NCBI GenBank assembly: GCA_964469265.1
Contig: CAYXYF010000004.1
Location: forward strand, 36,220-100,219
DNA from: JAEYZS01 sp964469265
GTDB lineage: Bacteria; Bdellovibrionota; Bdellovibrionia; Bdellovibrionales; JAEYZS01
Direction of reading: 5' to 3'
Length of the DNA: 64,000 nt
Below the pieces are notes generated by a model. It saw only the letters and a program-made list of their open reading frames with translations. It was not told where the DNA came from and ran no database searches. Of this stretch, positions 41,560 to 50,350 are shown in pieces. How positions within the stretch are numbered: the first letter of the stretch is position 1; every line of letters starts with the position of its first letter. Made by a program: the position numbers and the translations under genes.

Positions 41560-42465
41560 ATGCCTGAAATTTTAGTAGTTGGTAGTTTGGCTTATGATTC
41601 AATTTCAACTCCAGCAGGGAAAAAAGAAAGATGCGTTGGGGGCTCTGCCAATTATTTTTCAGTCGTAGCCTCAAGATATACTAAAGTAAATATTGTCGGC
41701 GTTGTTGGGCGAGACTACGAAGAATCCAACATCGAGATGCTTAGATCACGCGGTGTAGATGTTTCTGGAATCGAGAGAAAAGAAGGGCATACATTCCACT
41801 GGGAAGGTAAATATCAAGACGATATGAACGAGGCACAAACTCTAGCGACTCATCTTAACGTTTTTGAATCCTTTGACCCCGTCGTTCCAACTAAATTTAA
41901 GAGTTCACCTGTAGTGTTTCTTGCTAACATTGATCCTGAGCTGCAGCTAAAAGTTTTAGAGCAGGCCGAGAGTCCGAAGATTGTTGCAGTTGACACCATG
42001 AATTTTTGGATTCAAACAAAGCCTGATGACCTTAAAAAAGTCCTCAACAAAGCAAACATACTTTTCGTGAATAACACTGAAGCACTTATGTTGACTCGCA
42101 AACCAAATGCTATGGCGGCGGCAAAAGCCCTCTGTGAAATGGGTCCTGAAGTTGTGGTCATTAAGCGAGGTGAGTACGGTTGTATCATGTATTCACAAGG
42201 TGAGTTCTTTATCTTGCCAGCCTTCCCCCTCTTAGAGATCACAGACCCGACAGGCGCTGGTGACACATTTGCTGGCGGCTTTATGGGGTATTTATCAAAG
42301 AACAACCTCGACCTTAGCTGTGCGACTCTTCGCCGAGCGTGTGTCGAAGGTTCTTTAACAGCATCTTATACTGTTGAAGACTTTGGACTAGTTCGAGTGT
42401 TGAATTTAAGCGAAAACGACATTAAATCGCGCTTAGAGAGCTTTATTAAGGTAGTTAAGATCTAA
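41560..42465 (+). CDS. PfkB-family carbohydrate/nucleoside kinase
   Basis: 301 residues. N-terminal ILVVGSLAYDSISTPAGKKE and CVGGSANYFSVVASR, the anion-hole motif DPTGAGDTFAGGFMGYL with the catalytic Asp, and VVVIKRGEYGCIMY mark a ribokinase-like kinase. Substrate cannot be read from sequence; adenosine, ribose or fructose-type kinases are all possible. 18 bases after rlmN, so probably co-transcribed with it. Confidence 0.85.
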   Translation: MPEILVVGSLAYDSISTPAGKKERCVGGSANYFSVVASRYTKVNIVGVVGRDYEESNIEMLRSRGVDVSGIERKEGHTFHWEGKYQDDMNEAQTLATHLNVFESFDPVVPTKFKSSPVVFLANIDPELQLKVLEQAESPKIVAVDTMNFWIQTKPDDLKKVLNKANILFVNNTEALMLTRKPNAMAAAKALCEMGPEVVVIKRGEYGCIMYSQGEFFILPAFPLLEITDPTGAGDTFAGGFMGYLSKNNLDLSCATLRRACVEGSLTASYTVEDFGLVRVLNLSENDIKSRLESFIKVVKI

Positions 42466-42562
42466 GTTTTCAATTTCGACGTTACGAACCTAGGTCCAAA
42501 ACTCCGCATTCTCATCACGCCTGCTTCAGTGAAACCCTTTTGTTTCCGATTATTTAACTAGG

Positions 42563-43366
42563 ATGAGCGGAAAATCTAAAAAGAAAACAAAAGACGATTT
42601 AGCTGATTTTTTTCTGGGCAACGACCAAACAAAATCAGTTAAAACAAATGACAAGACATCGGTGTTGGCTCCAGTTGAGGACAACACAAAGTCGCTCTCT
42701 GTCAAAAAAGCCACGACAAGCGAAATTAGTAAAAAAGATATTTCAAGCGACCCATCACTGTTCTCTTTAGAGGCAGCACTGAAACAATCTGAATATTTGA
42801 AGGTTGCGCAGAGTAAGGTGAATTCCTTAGAAAAACAGATCGATACGTTAAAGTCTGAAAACGAAGTGCTTTCTGCTTCTGCAATTGTTTTAAAGAAGAA
42901 GTATGAAGAGATGACTGCGAAATTTGAATCTCTGCTCGAGGAACAGCGAGCGAAGATAACTATTTTAACTGAAGACCTTGAACATAAGTCTCATGTTATT
43001 GGGGAGCTTGAAAAGAAAAATCATAAAATCCAGAGTAGCAACGAAGAATTTAAGCTTCTCGTCGACGATAAGTTGCAGCAGGTTCGGGTGAAAGAACGTG
43101 AACTTCAAAATCGTCTTGAAATTTTACAACATGAGGGCGATGTGGTCATCACGAGCAAGGATGAGACTATTCTTGACCTCAAAAAACAAATGGATCAAAT
43201 GAATTTTGAACTAGATAGTTATAAGGCTCAGAGTAAGGATTTAAATCAACAGATTCAAAACCTCAAAGATCAAATTCGCCGTGGAGCGAAGGCTTTAAGA
43301 GCAGCTTTGGGTGCGCTTGAACAAGAGAACATCAAGATCGAAGAACTTAAGAAAACAGGGACGTGA
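42563..43366 (+). CDS. Cytosolic coiled-coil protein, unknown
   Basis: 267 residues, no signal peptide. The first 70 residues are Lys/Asp/Ser/Thr-rich and likely disordered. From about residue 75 to the end is a long helical, heptad-like stretch (KVNSLEKQIDTLKSENEVLS, KITILTEDLEHKSHVIGELE, QQIQNLKDQIRRGAKALRAA). The gene is 8 bases before a diguanylate cyclase gene, so a scaffold role for that pathway is possible. No homology recognised. Confidence 0.75.
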   Translation: MSGKSKKKTKDDLADFFLGNDQTKSVKTNDKTSVLAPVEDNTKSLSVKKATTSEISKKDISSDPSLFSLEAALKQSEYLKVAQSKVNSLEKQIDTLKSENEVLSASAIVLKKKYEEMTAKFESLLEEQRAKITILTEDLEHKSHVIGELEKKNHKIQSSNEEFKLLVDDKLQQVRVKERELQNRLEILQHEGDVVITSKDETILDLKKQMDQMNFELDSYKAQSKDLNQQIQNLKDQIRRGAKALRAALGALEQENIKIEELKKTGT

Positions 43367-43374
43367 AGTGAACA

Positions 43375-44334
43375 ATGAGAAATGTTAAAGCGGTTAAAAC
43401 ATTCATCGATAATTTAGGGCGCTTAGAAAAAAGTATTCTGAAAAGTAAAAGCCCTAAACACTATAAGGAAGTTTTGGAGTTCTTCAGAGATGAGCTTTTA
43501 GTTGATCAGGCGTTCATCTGGCGAGAACAAGTTGCAATTCCGCAACCTGGAAGAGATGGCGAACCACTGCGACAGAAGTTTTTAGCCATTCACAAGACCT
43601 CGTTAGAGGAATTTTCAGTATACTGTAAAAAATTTGAGCGCGTGAATTTTTCAACCGCCATGCACTTTGATGAAAATCTATTATATATGAAGCTTACGGC
43701 AGATAACGGAGAGCATTTTTGCTTTGCAATCAAGGGCTACCCTGTCTTTTTAAAAAAGGATGAGGTCTGTGCACATATGTTTGTAAAGCGGATGGCTGGG
43801 TTGATGAATATGATCGATACCTTAGATGAAATTCAAACCATGAACTTTGAAGATGACGTCACGGGGCTATACAATCAGCGATATTTGAATATTCTGTTAG
43901 ATCAAGAAATCGAACGGTATAAGAGATCCAATGTTTCTTTTAGCGTTTTATTTATTGATGTCGACCATTTTAAAATGGTTAATGATAAAAACGGTCATAT
44001 GGTAGGATCGCAGGTACTCAAAGAAATTGGCCAAATTATAAAAAAGAGCGTACGCACCGTTGATTTTTGCTTTCGATATGGCGGTGATGAGTTTTTAACT
44101 GTCTTAACTTCAACTACGACCGAGCAAGCAACAGCAGTTGCAAACAGAATATGTAGAAGTGTGAGAGAAACACCGTTTATTGTCGATGGAAAGAGAGTAC
44201 AAGTGACTTTAAGTATCGGTGTGGCATGTTTTCCCGAACACGCACAGACGAAAGAAAAAATACTACAAGTTGCCGACGAAGCAATGTATTGTGGGAAGAA
44301 TTTAAGTCGCAATGTTGTCTATTTGGCTAGTTAA
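43375..44334 (+). CDS. Diguanylate cyclase, GGDEF domain with intact I-site
   Basis: 319 residues. Residues 1-145 form a soluble N-terminal domain of unclear type (possibly GAF-like, from size and mixed strands/helices). The GGDEF domain follows, with LYNQRYLNILLDQEIERYKR, VLFIDVDHFKMVNDKNGHMVG, and the active loop RYGGDEF (residues 236-240 GGDEF). An R-T-V-D inhibitory site lies five residues before it. It should make cyclic di-GMP from two GTP and be product-inhibited. Second gene of an operon with the coiled-coil protein and a metallophosphoesterase. Confidence 0.92.
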   Translation: MRNVKAVKTFIDNLGRLEKSILKSKSPKHYKEVLEFFRDELLVDQAFIWREQVAIPQPGRDGEPLRQKFLAIHKTSLEEFSVYCKKFERVNFSTAMHFDENLLYMKLTADNGEHFCFAIKGYPVFLKKDEVCAHMFVKRMAGLMNMIDTLDEIQTMNFEDDVTGLYNQRYLNILLDQEIERYKRSNVSFSVLFIDVDHFKMVNDKNGHMVGSQVLKEIGQIIKKSVRTVDFCFRYGGDEFLTVLTSTTTEQATAVANRICRSVRETPFIVDGKRVQVTLSIGVACFPEHAQTKEKILQVADEAMYCGKNLSRNVVYLAS

Positions 44335-45423
44335 GTGAAAATCATGAGAAGAATAAAACTTGTTGTTAGTGATCTACATGTCGGTGCTGGCAAAGTTCTA
44401 GAGGATGGAAACATCAACTCTTTAGAAGAGTTTTATTATGATGAGCGTTTTGCCGAGTTTCTTAATTACTACACGACAGGTGAATATGCGGATGCAGAAG
44501 TAGAACTCATTCTCAATGGGGATATCTTAAACTTATTGCAAGTCGATTATCGTGGACACTTTCTTTCAGTTATTACGGAGTCGATAACTGTAGATATCGT
44601 AAAAAAAATTGTAGACGGACATCCAATTTTTTTTAATGCCCTTAAAAACTTTGCAAAAAATACTAAAAACAGCATCACGTACGTTGTTGGTAACCATGAT
44701 CAAGGTATGCTCTGGCCGCAAGCTCGGGAATACTTAAATCTAGTGGTAGGAACAACAATACGGTACCGAAATATTGTTTATTACTTTGATGGCGTGCACA
44801 TTGAGCACGGACACATGCATGAGCCCGCTAACAGAATTGACCCGAAGAAATTTTTCATTAAGAAAGAATATCCTACTCCGATATTAAATCTGCCTTTTGG
44901 ATCCTTCTTTTTCGTAGAATTTGTACTTCGTATTAAGAAGGTGAATCCCCATGTAGACAAGGTTCGTCCTTTTAAAGCAATGATGAGGTGGTCACTTTTG
45001 CAGGAACCCAAGTTCCTGATTATCACTACAGTTAAGCTTTATAAGTTCATGTTTGACTCGATTTTTTCTTCCGATCCAAGAAAGCGTTACCCATGGAAGC
45101 AGATTATAAAGATTTTCTTGGAGCGATCCATCTTTCCAGATCTGGATGTGGCAGCAAAAAAAATCTTAAAGGATGACAGAGTCCATACAGTAATCTTTGG
45201 GCACAACCACGTTTATCGTTACCGCCAGTGGTTGAAAGGAAAACAATACTTTAATACTGGCACATGGACAGAGTTAACATCTCTTGATGTGGGATCCTTC
45301 GGAAAGCTCACTAAATTGACCTATGTTGTTTTGGATTACCCTGAAGGTGCGAACCAACCCATGGCTCGTCTTAAGGAATGGAAGGGTTACCACAGAATCC
45401 AAGAAGACGTTGACGTCACTTAG
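44335..45423 (+). CDS. Calcineurin-like metallophosphoesterase
   Basis: 362 residues. Metal-binding motifs in order: VVSDLHVGAG, LILNGDILNLL, YVVGNHDQGML, HIEHGHMHEPA and VIFGHNHVYRY, the full binuclear set. The middle region (residues 175-260) has hydrophobic stretches such as FGSFFFVEFVLRIK that may associate with membrane. It resembles LpxH-related UDP-2,3-diacylglucosamine hydrolases, but is longer (LpxH is about 240). Start is GTG 44335 immediately after the previous stop, or ATG 44344. Substrate unknown. Confidence 0.82.
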   Translation: MKIMRRIKLVVSDLHVGAGKVLEDGNINSLEEFYYDERFAEFLNYYTTGEYADAEVELILNGDILNLLQVDYRGHFLSVITESITVDIVKKIVDGHPIFFNALKNFAKNTKNSITYVVGNHDQGMLWPQAREYLNLVVGTTIRYRNIVYYFDGVHIEHGHMHEPANRIDPKKFFIKKEYPTPILNLPFGSFFFVEFVLRIKKVNPHVDKVRPFKAMMRWSLLQEPKFLIITTVKLYKFMFDSIFSSDPRKRYPWKQIIKIFLERSIFPDLDVAAKKILKDDRVHTVIFGHNHVYRYRQWLKGKQYFNTGTWTELTSLDVGSFGKLTKLTYVVLDYPEGANQPMARLKEWKGYHRIQEDVDVT

Positions 45424-46346
45424 CGTTCGTTTAACCCAGTGAGGCGCTCAGCCCTCAAATCATCAATCGTGACATAGTTGTCCGTATATTTTCCGTCCTT
45501 CATTTTGAGGTTATGGATATGAAGACCACTGAGAATATTTAAAAAATAGGTATGGTAAATATCTTCTTGAAGATAATAGATGACTTCTTTTTCAGTGATC
45601 TTTCCTTGAGACTCGAGTTTTAGAAGATCTTTCGCATAAGGCGAATCAAAAACCTTTGTCTCCTTACTGTAGTTATTTAAATAAGCATCAATGGCAAAGT
45701 ATTTAAGATACATCCTATGGGTTTCATCGAAGAGAAACTTAGCTTGCTCTTCTGTAAGAGGCTTTTGATGTTCTTTGGCCACATGGGTGCCTTCAAAAGC
45801 AAAGACGCCTTTTTCAAGAAATATTGTGAGATGTTTAAAGAGAGGTGTTGGGAGATGAGTTGCGATGTTCTCCTCAAGGGTAAGACGAAGGGGGCTTTGA
45901 TCTCTAATAGATATATAGTAGTTCGCATAATCCTTTTGAATTTCGTAGGCGAGGATTCGTTTCTGCACATCAATATTGCCTAAACGCTCATCTAGTTTTT
46001 TTGCATCGTTATCTAAAGTTAGTTTCTTGATATTGCGGTATCGAAAATCGTGTTGAATCAGATCGTCATAGTAGGTCTTATTGGAATTCGTATGCTCAAT
46101 GCTTTTGGCGGCAATGGTGGCTCGGGCCGCGGGGAAAAAAATACGCTGATCGACTTCTTTCCATATCATCATACTCAGTGCTGCTGTGAGTGGAATTTGG
46201 TAAGAAAGCTTAATAATTTGAGCCTTATGCCGGCTAAAGAAGGAAGCCTTTTTAGCAAACAAGGAGCCGCAACGGTTGGGTGTCACTTCAGCATGGGCAA
46301 AGCATGTCGAAGTGACGAGTAAAAAAATGACAAGCAGTTTTTTCAT
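45420..46346 (-). CDS. Secreted protein, unknown
   Basis: 308 residues with signal peptide MKKLLVIFLLVTSTCFAHA. A second hydrophobic stretch (LSYQIPLTAALSMMIW, about residues 48-63) may be a membrane segment. The rest is hydrophilic and helix-rich with many Tyr (IQKDYANYYISIRD, YYLQEDIYHTYFLNIL). Four bases overlap the convergent metallophosphoesterase stop. It lies 8 bases after the next gene, with which it is probably co-transcribed. No family recognised. Confidence 0.75.
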   Translation of the reverse strand: MKKLLVIFLLVTSTCFAHAEVTPNRCGSLFAKKASFFSRHKAQIIKLSYQIPLTAALSMMIWKEVDQRIFFPAARATIAAKSIEHTNSNKTYYDDLIQHDFRYRNIKKLTLDNDAKKLDERLGNIDVQKRILAYEIQKDYANYYISIRDQSPLRLTLEENIATHLPTPLFKHLTIFLEKGVFAFEGTHVAKEHQKPLTEEQAKFLFDETHRMYLKYFAIDAYLNNYSKETKVFDSPYAKDLLKLESQGKITEKEVIYYLQEDIYHTYFLNILSGLHIHNLKMKDGKYTDNYVTIDDLRAERLTGLNER

Positions 46347-46354
46347 CTGGATTG

Positions 46355-46948
46355 TTAAGGGTTTCGGAGCTCTCGTCTTATATTATTAAAGGCTTCACTA
46401 CTGTAGATGAGAACAGCTTCGCCGACGTTAACATCTGGGCATCTCACTTCCGTACAAAATATTGTGGCAAATGGAACGTAGCCTGGATCTCTTTCATCTA
46501 GAGCATTTAGAACATAAATTCTTGATCCAATATCTAGAACGAGTAGGAGTTGTCCGCTCCGAACAAGAAACTTCGCAGTTCCGCGCCCCATTCGTTTTGC
46601 AATGCCACCTTCAATTTTACTCAGCTCGCGTTTTAATGCATTAATTCTTGATTGACGAACCTGAGGTGGTAGATCCGAAGAATTCTTTAGTATATCAATC
46701 TGAGCGTGAATTGTGGCGATCGCTTTTTCATCGACTTTTGTGATAAGGCCATTGAGTTGGTAAGCTGCAACTGCCTCAACTGAGCCGTAGATAACTTGTT
46801 GAGTAACGGTTTCGCTATCGGCTCGATCGAAACGCTGGTTTAGCCGTCGCTGGAAGTCATCAATAATTTGGGCTTGTGCATAAGAGAGAGCTAACAGAGT
46901 TATTAGAAAAACAATGGGGCCAAGACTTTTGCTTACACGAAGACTCAT
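46355..46948 (-). CDS. Secreted protein, unknown
   Basis: 197 residues with signal peptide (MSLRVSKSLGPIVFLITLLA, then LSYAQA). Mature part: a helical, charged first half (FQRRLNQRFDRADSETVTQQ) and a hydrophobic stretch FLVRSGQLLLVLDIGSRIYV that may be a membrane or buried helix. Two Cys (FCTEVRCPD) six residues apart suggest a disulphide. Upstream gene of a two-gene unit with the 45420 protein. No family recognised. Confidence 0.75.
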   Translation of the reverse strand: MSLRVSKSLGPIVFLITLLALSYAQAQIIDDFQRRLNQRFDRADSETVTQQVIYGSVEAVAAYQLNGLITKVDEKAIATIHAQIDILKNSSDLPPQVRQSRINALKRELSKIEGGIAKRMGRGTAKFLVRSGQLLLVLDIGSRIYVLNALDERDPGYVPFATIFCTEVRCPDVNVGEAVLIYSSEAFNNIRRELRNP

Positions 46949-47076
46949 AAATAATTACTCCTAAACTATTTTTTTGTGGATTCACGCCGCATGGAAACCA
47001 CTTTCATATTAAGATAAGGTGATTATTTACGGGACAATTTGACATAACGGGGAAAAATTTGATCAGATAACTGGAT

Positions 47077-48285
47077 ATGTTTGAATTTTCACAAATCACG
47101 AGAAAAAATTCCACAGTTCCCAACGTTAACGGGGCTTATGAATCTGTACTGCAAGAGATGCCTGGCTTTGTAAGGGTTCTAGAAGACGAAACCCTTTTAA
47201 AAAACTGTATACAAAGAGCCAATGAAGTACGCAAAGATTTTGACCAGTTAGTTGTCTTAGGAATTGGCGGGAGTTCTCTTGGTGCAAAGGCCATAGTCGA
47301 TGCATTTGATTGCTCAGAGAAGGTACTATTCTTTGAAAACTTGGATTCATTTGCTTTTGATAGAAGGTTAAGTCGATTAAAAAAGCTTCAGCGAATTCAC
47401 TGGGTCGCGATTTCAAAAAGCGGCACTACGATTGAAACTTTAACCCAGCTTCAGTTTATTGATCAGCACTATAAAGATAATAACTTAAATCTCGCTGCTC
47501 AAATGACAGTCGTTACCGAGATGAAGCCAAGTCCTTTATTTGATTTCGCTAAAGAAAATAACATTTCTATCTTGGAAATTCCGTTGGATGTGGGTGGACG
47601 TTTTTCAGTATTAACGGCAGTGGGACTTTTTCCAGCTGTATTTGCGGGATTAAATGCAGATGATTTTATTGAAGGTGCAAAAGAAGCTCTTTTACATAAA
47701 GAACAGCTAGAAGAGTTTTGTGCTCAGATGTTGATGAGCTTTGATAATAAAGAATGGATCACTGTTTTTTGGTCGTACTCAGAATCTTTAAAGACTTTTG
47801 CGCATTGGTTTCAGCAACTTTGGGCGGAGAGCTTAGCAAAAAAGGTTACCCTTGATTCTAAACCCGCGCCAAGAGTCAGTAGCCCCATGGTCATGTTAGG
47901 TTCAAATGATCAGCACTCGATGCTTCAGCAGGTCATGGATGGGGCGCGTGATAAGTTTATAATTTTCTTAAGCTCGGAGCGCGAAGAGACCTCAGGTTCA
48001 AAGTTAAAAAATGTTTTATTCCCGAATTATACGTTCCTTCAAAACAAAAGCATGGGACTTGTTTATGAGGCTCAATGTATTGGAACTCAAAAGGCATTAA
48101 AAGAGCAAGGCGTGCATTCTGCCACACTGCGCTTAACAAAATTTGATGAAAAGGAATTAGGGGCAATGTTCTTTTTCTTTGAAGTGGCTGTCGCAATGCT
48201 TGGTAAAATCCATAATATTGATACCTACAATCAACCTGGCGTAGAACTGTCTAAGAAACTCACTTTAGCCCAACTTAAAGTCTAG
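47077..48285 (+). CDS. pgi: Glucose-6-phosphate isomerase, short form
   Basis: 402 residues, shorter than E. coli (549) or Bacillus (450) Pgi. Sugar-isomerase motifs: VVLGIGGSSLGAKAIVDAF, WVAISKSGTTIETLTQL, DVGGRFSVLTAVGLFPAVFA, and NQPGVELSKKLTLAQLK with the catalytic Lys. It interconverts glucose-6-P and fructose-6-P. The short length drops external helices while keeping both SIS domains. Monocistronic or first of a unit with the DgcB-like gene. Confidence 0.93.
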   Translation: MFEFSQITRKNSTVPNVNGAYESVLQEMPGFVRVLEDETLLKNCIQRANEVRKDFDQLVVLGIGGSSLGAKAIVDAFDCSEKVLFFENLDSFAFDRRLSRLKKLQRIHWVAISKSGTTIETLTQLQFIDQHYKDNNLNLAAQMTVVTEMKPSPLFDFAKENNISILEIPLDVGGRFSVLTAVGLFPAVFAGLNADDFIEGAKEALLHKEQLEEFCAQMLMSFDNKEWITVFWSYSESLKTFAHWFQQLWAESLAKKVTLDSKPAPRVSSPMVMLGSNDQHSMLQQVMDGARDKFIIFLSSEREETSGSKLKNVLFPNYTFLQNKSMGLVYEAQCIGTQKALKEQGVHSATLRLTKFDEKELGAMFFFFEVAVAMLGKIHNIDTYNQPGVELSKKLTLAQLKV

Positions 48286-48342
48286 ACTGGGCGATTGCTT
48301 TTTGCATAGACCCTGTTCAAGAAACTCGGTAAGATAAACTTT

Positions 48343-49263
48343 ATGTCAGCAGATGAAGAAAGCGGCGAAAAGACGAGCGTCGTATCCAGTGAAACTTTTA
48401 AAATTAGAATGTCGGAAGCAAGAAATGCTCCGCCCGCTCTGGTTTTGTTGATGGGGCCTCCTGCGCTTATCGGAAAACAATGGTCCATTGAAAAATCCGA
48501 GTATACGATTGGTCGAAGTCCTGATAGCCAAATTTTTGTAGAAGACCGAAGTGTTTCGAAGCGACATGCAAAGGTGAAATTAGAGGGTGGCGATGTTTAT
48601 ATTGTGGATATCGGCTCTACAAACGGAACGGAAGTTTCTAACGAGAGAATCCCGCCAGATTCTCTACGAAAGCTTGCAAACAACGAACAGATTAAAGTTG
48701 GAAGCGTTATCTTTAAATTCCTTGAACAAGGAAATATTGAAACCGTTTCCGCACGTTCGACGTTTGATAAAACACAAATTGATCCCTTAACTCAAATTTT
48801 TAACAAGGGTGCTTTGCTTTCACAAGGTGAAGAAGTTTTTAAAAAGGCAAAGATCGCACAGATGTCTTTGTCAGTTATTGTTTTTGATTTAGATAACTTT
48901 AAGAAACTAAACGATACCTATGGCCACCAAGCTGGTGATTATGTCTTAAAAGAAATGGCCGAGGCTGTTTCGTCTAAACTCATCCGTAAAGGTGACTTCT
49001 TTGCACGGTTTGGCGGCGAAGAGTTTTGCCTCATATTGCTTGGAAGTAATTTGCAAAAAGGCATTGAGGTCGCAGAGCGTATCCGTGCGACAATTGAAAG
49101 CCATCCGTTCGTCTACAAAGATCAAAAATTGACCGTTACAGTCTCAGCAGGTGTTGCATGTTTAGAGGGGGCAATGCAATCTTGGAATGAGCTTTTTGAA
49201 AAAGCAGATCAGGCCTCTTACGAATCGAAGAAAAATGGTAAAAACCGAGTCTCGACAATTTGA
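48343..49263 (+). CDS. dgcB: FHA-GGDEF diguanylate cyclase, DgcB-like
   Basis: 306 residues. A short N-terminal tail, with Thr/Ser in EKTSVVSSETFK, is followed by an FHA domain (about residues 50-120: YTIGRSPDSQIFV, SVSKRHAKVKL, IGSTNGTEVS) with the phosphothreonine-binding Arg, Ser and His. The GGDEF domain (about 145-305) has FARFGGEEF (GGEEF at 224-228) and the I-site RKGD five residues before it. This is the architecture of B. bacteriovorus DgcB, which as I recall is needed for prey invasion and is controlled by its own phosphorylated tail bound to FHA. Orthology is inferred from architecture. Overlaps the next gene start. Confidence 0.88.
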   Translation: MSADEESGEKTSVVSSETFKIRMSEARNAPPALVLLMGPPALIGKQWSIEKSEYTIGRSPDSQIFVEDRSVSKRHAKVKLEGGDVYIVDIGSTNGTEVSNERIPPDSLRKLANNEQIKVGSVIFKFLEQGNIETVSARSTFDKTQIDPLTQIFNKGALLSQGEEVFKKAKIAQMSLSVIVFDLDNFKKLNDTYGHQAGDYVLKEMAEAVSSKLIRKGDFFARFGGEEFCLILLGSNLQKGIEVAERIRATIESHPFVYKDQKLTVTVSAGVACLEGAMQSWNELFEKADQASYESKKNGKNRVSTI

Positions 49264-50233
49264 ATTTCCACATTTCCTAGAGATCAAGATAGAGCAATTT
49301 TTAAAGGCGCTTGGACTATCGTTGCTCGATGACAGGAAAATTGCAGCAGCAGTACAGCAAATGTCTGACTTCTACATCGAAAACCCAGATGGTTCCACCC
49401 CTTGGAATGAAAAGTGGGCTCAGGTTGCTCAGGCTGCTTATTACTTCCCATTAAATTATTTGCGTGCCCAAGCGGTGATCGACGAAGCGGTACGCGTGAA
49501 GTTCTTTACAGATATTAATTCTTTTTGTGAAGTAGGAAGTGGCTTGGGTGCACTCACGGCTCACCTTAGTGAGAATGTTTCTAAAGGTTACAGTATTGAG
49601 GTCGCCGCAACTGCTATTGAGATTTATAAAAGACTATTTCCAGAATCTCATCTCAACTTTCTTACCAAGAGCTTAGACAAACCTGTGGATCTTTTTGCGT
49701 TTTCATATGTGCTAACGGAGCTTCCTGGAATTCCCAGAGCGGCTTACGAATCAGAAGCGATTTTAGTCATCGAGCCTTCGACCCAGTCTGATGGCAGAAG
49801 GCTTATGGAATTAAGACAAGACCTTATTGCGCGCGGTTACCAAATGTGGGCGCCTTGCACACATCAACTGGGCTGTCCGCTTCTTCTTCATTCGAAGAGA
49901 GACTGGTGCCATGATCGTATTCATTTAAAAATGCCAGACTGGTTTTTAAACATTGAAAAGCATTTGAAATTTAAAAACAGGACCGTGACCTTCTCATACC
50001 TACTTGCGAGAAAAACCAGCCCAGAGACTTCGCTCAACAAGGGGCGGATCGTTGGAGATATGTTAAAAGAAAAAGGAAAAACGCGAATTATGATTTGTCG
50101 ACAAGACGAACGCGAATTCCTTAGTTGGTTAAAAAAGGATAAGTTCGATATTGAACTTCATCGGGGAGACCTTTTAGACCTTGACTTGCCTTTTGACAAA
50201 AAGTCCTCAGAGCTGAGGCTTCGGAAGAAGTAG
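49235..50233 (+). CDS. Rsm22-like SAM-dependent methyltransferase
   Basis: 332 residues from ATG 49235; the frame is open to 49187, but the extra part lies inside the DgcB-like gene. A SAM-binding loop CEVGSGLGALTAHL and VLTELPG are followed by the Cys/His-rich APCTHQLGCPLLLHSKRDWC, the signature of the Rsm22 family (PF09243), thought to bind metal. In mitochondria Rsm22 acts in small-subunit assembly; the bacterial role is not settled. Its start lies in the end of the cyclase gene (29-base overlap). Confidence 0.8.
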   Translation: MVKTESRQFEFPHFLEIKIEQFLKALGLSLLDDRKIAAAVQQMSDFYIENPDGSTPWNEKWAQVAQAAYYFPLNYLRAQAVIDEAVRVKFFTDINSFCEVGSGLGALTAHLSENVSKGYSIEVAATAIEIYKRLFPESHLNFLTKSLDKPVDLFAFSYVLTELPGIPRAAYESEAILVIEPSTQSDGRRLMELRQDLIARGYQMWAPCTHQLGCPLLLHSKRDWCHDRIHLKMPDWFLNIEKHLKFKNRTVTFSYLLARKTSPETSLNKGRIVGDMLKEKGKTRIMICRQDEREFLSWLKKDKFDIELHRGDLLDLDLPFDKKSSELRLRKK

Positions 50234-50350
50234 GGCCCTCATTTTTTGTCGCTGTTTAAACCTTCGACATCTCTAAGGTCAAAATTTTGTTTTACCGCCG
50301 TTGGCATGTTTGCATAGTAGGTAAGGGCATACGTGTGCGAGGTTGATAAA

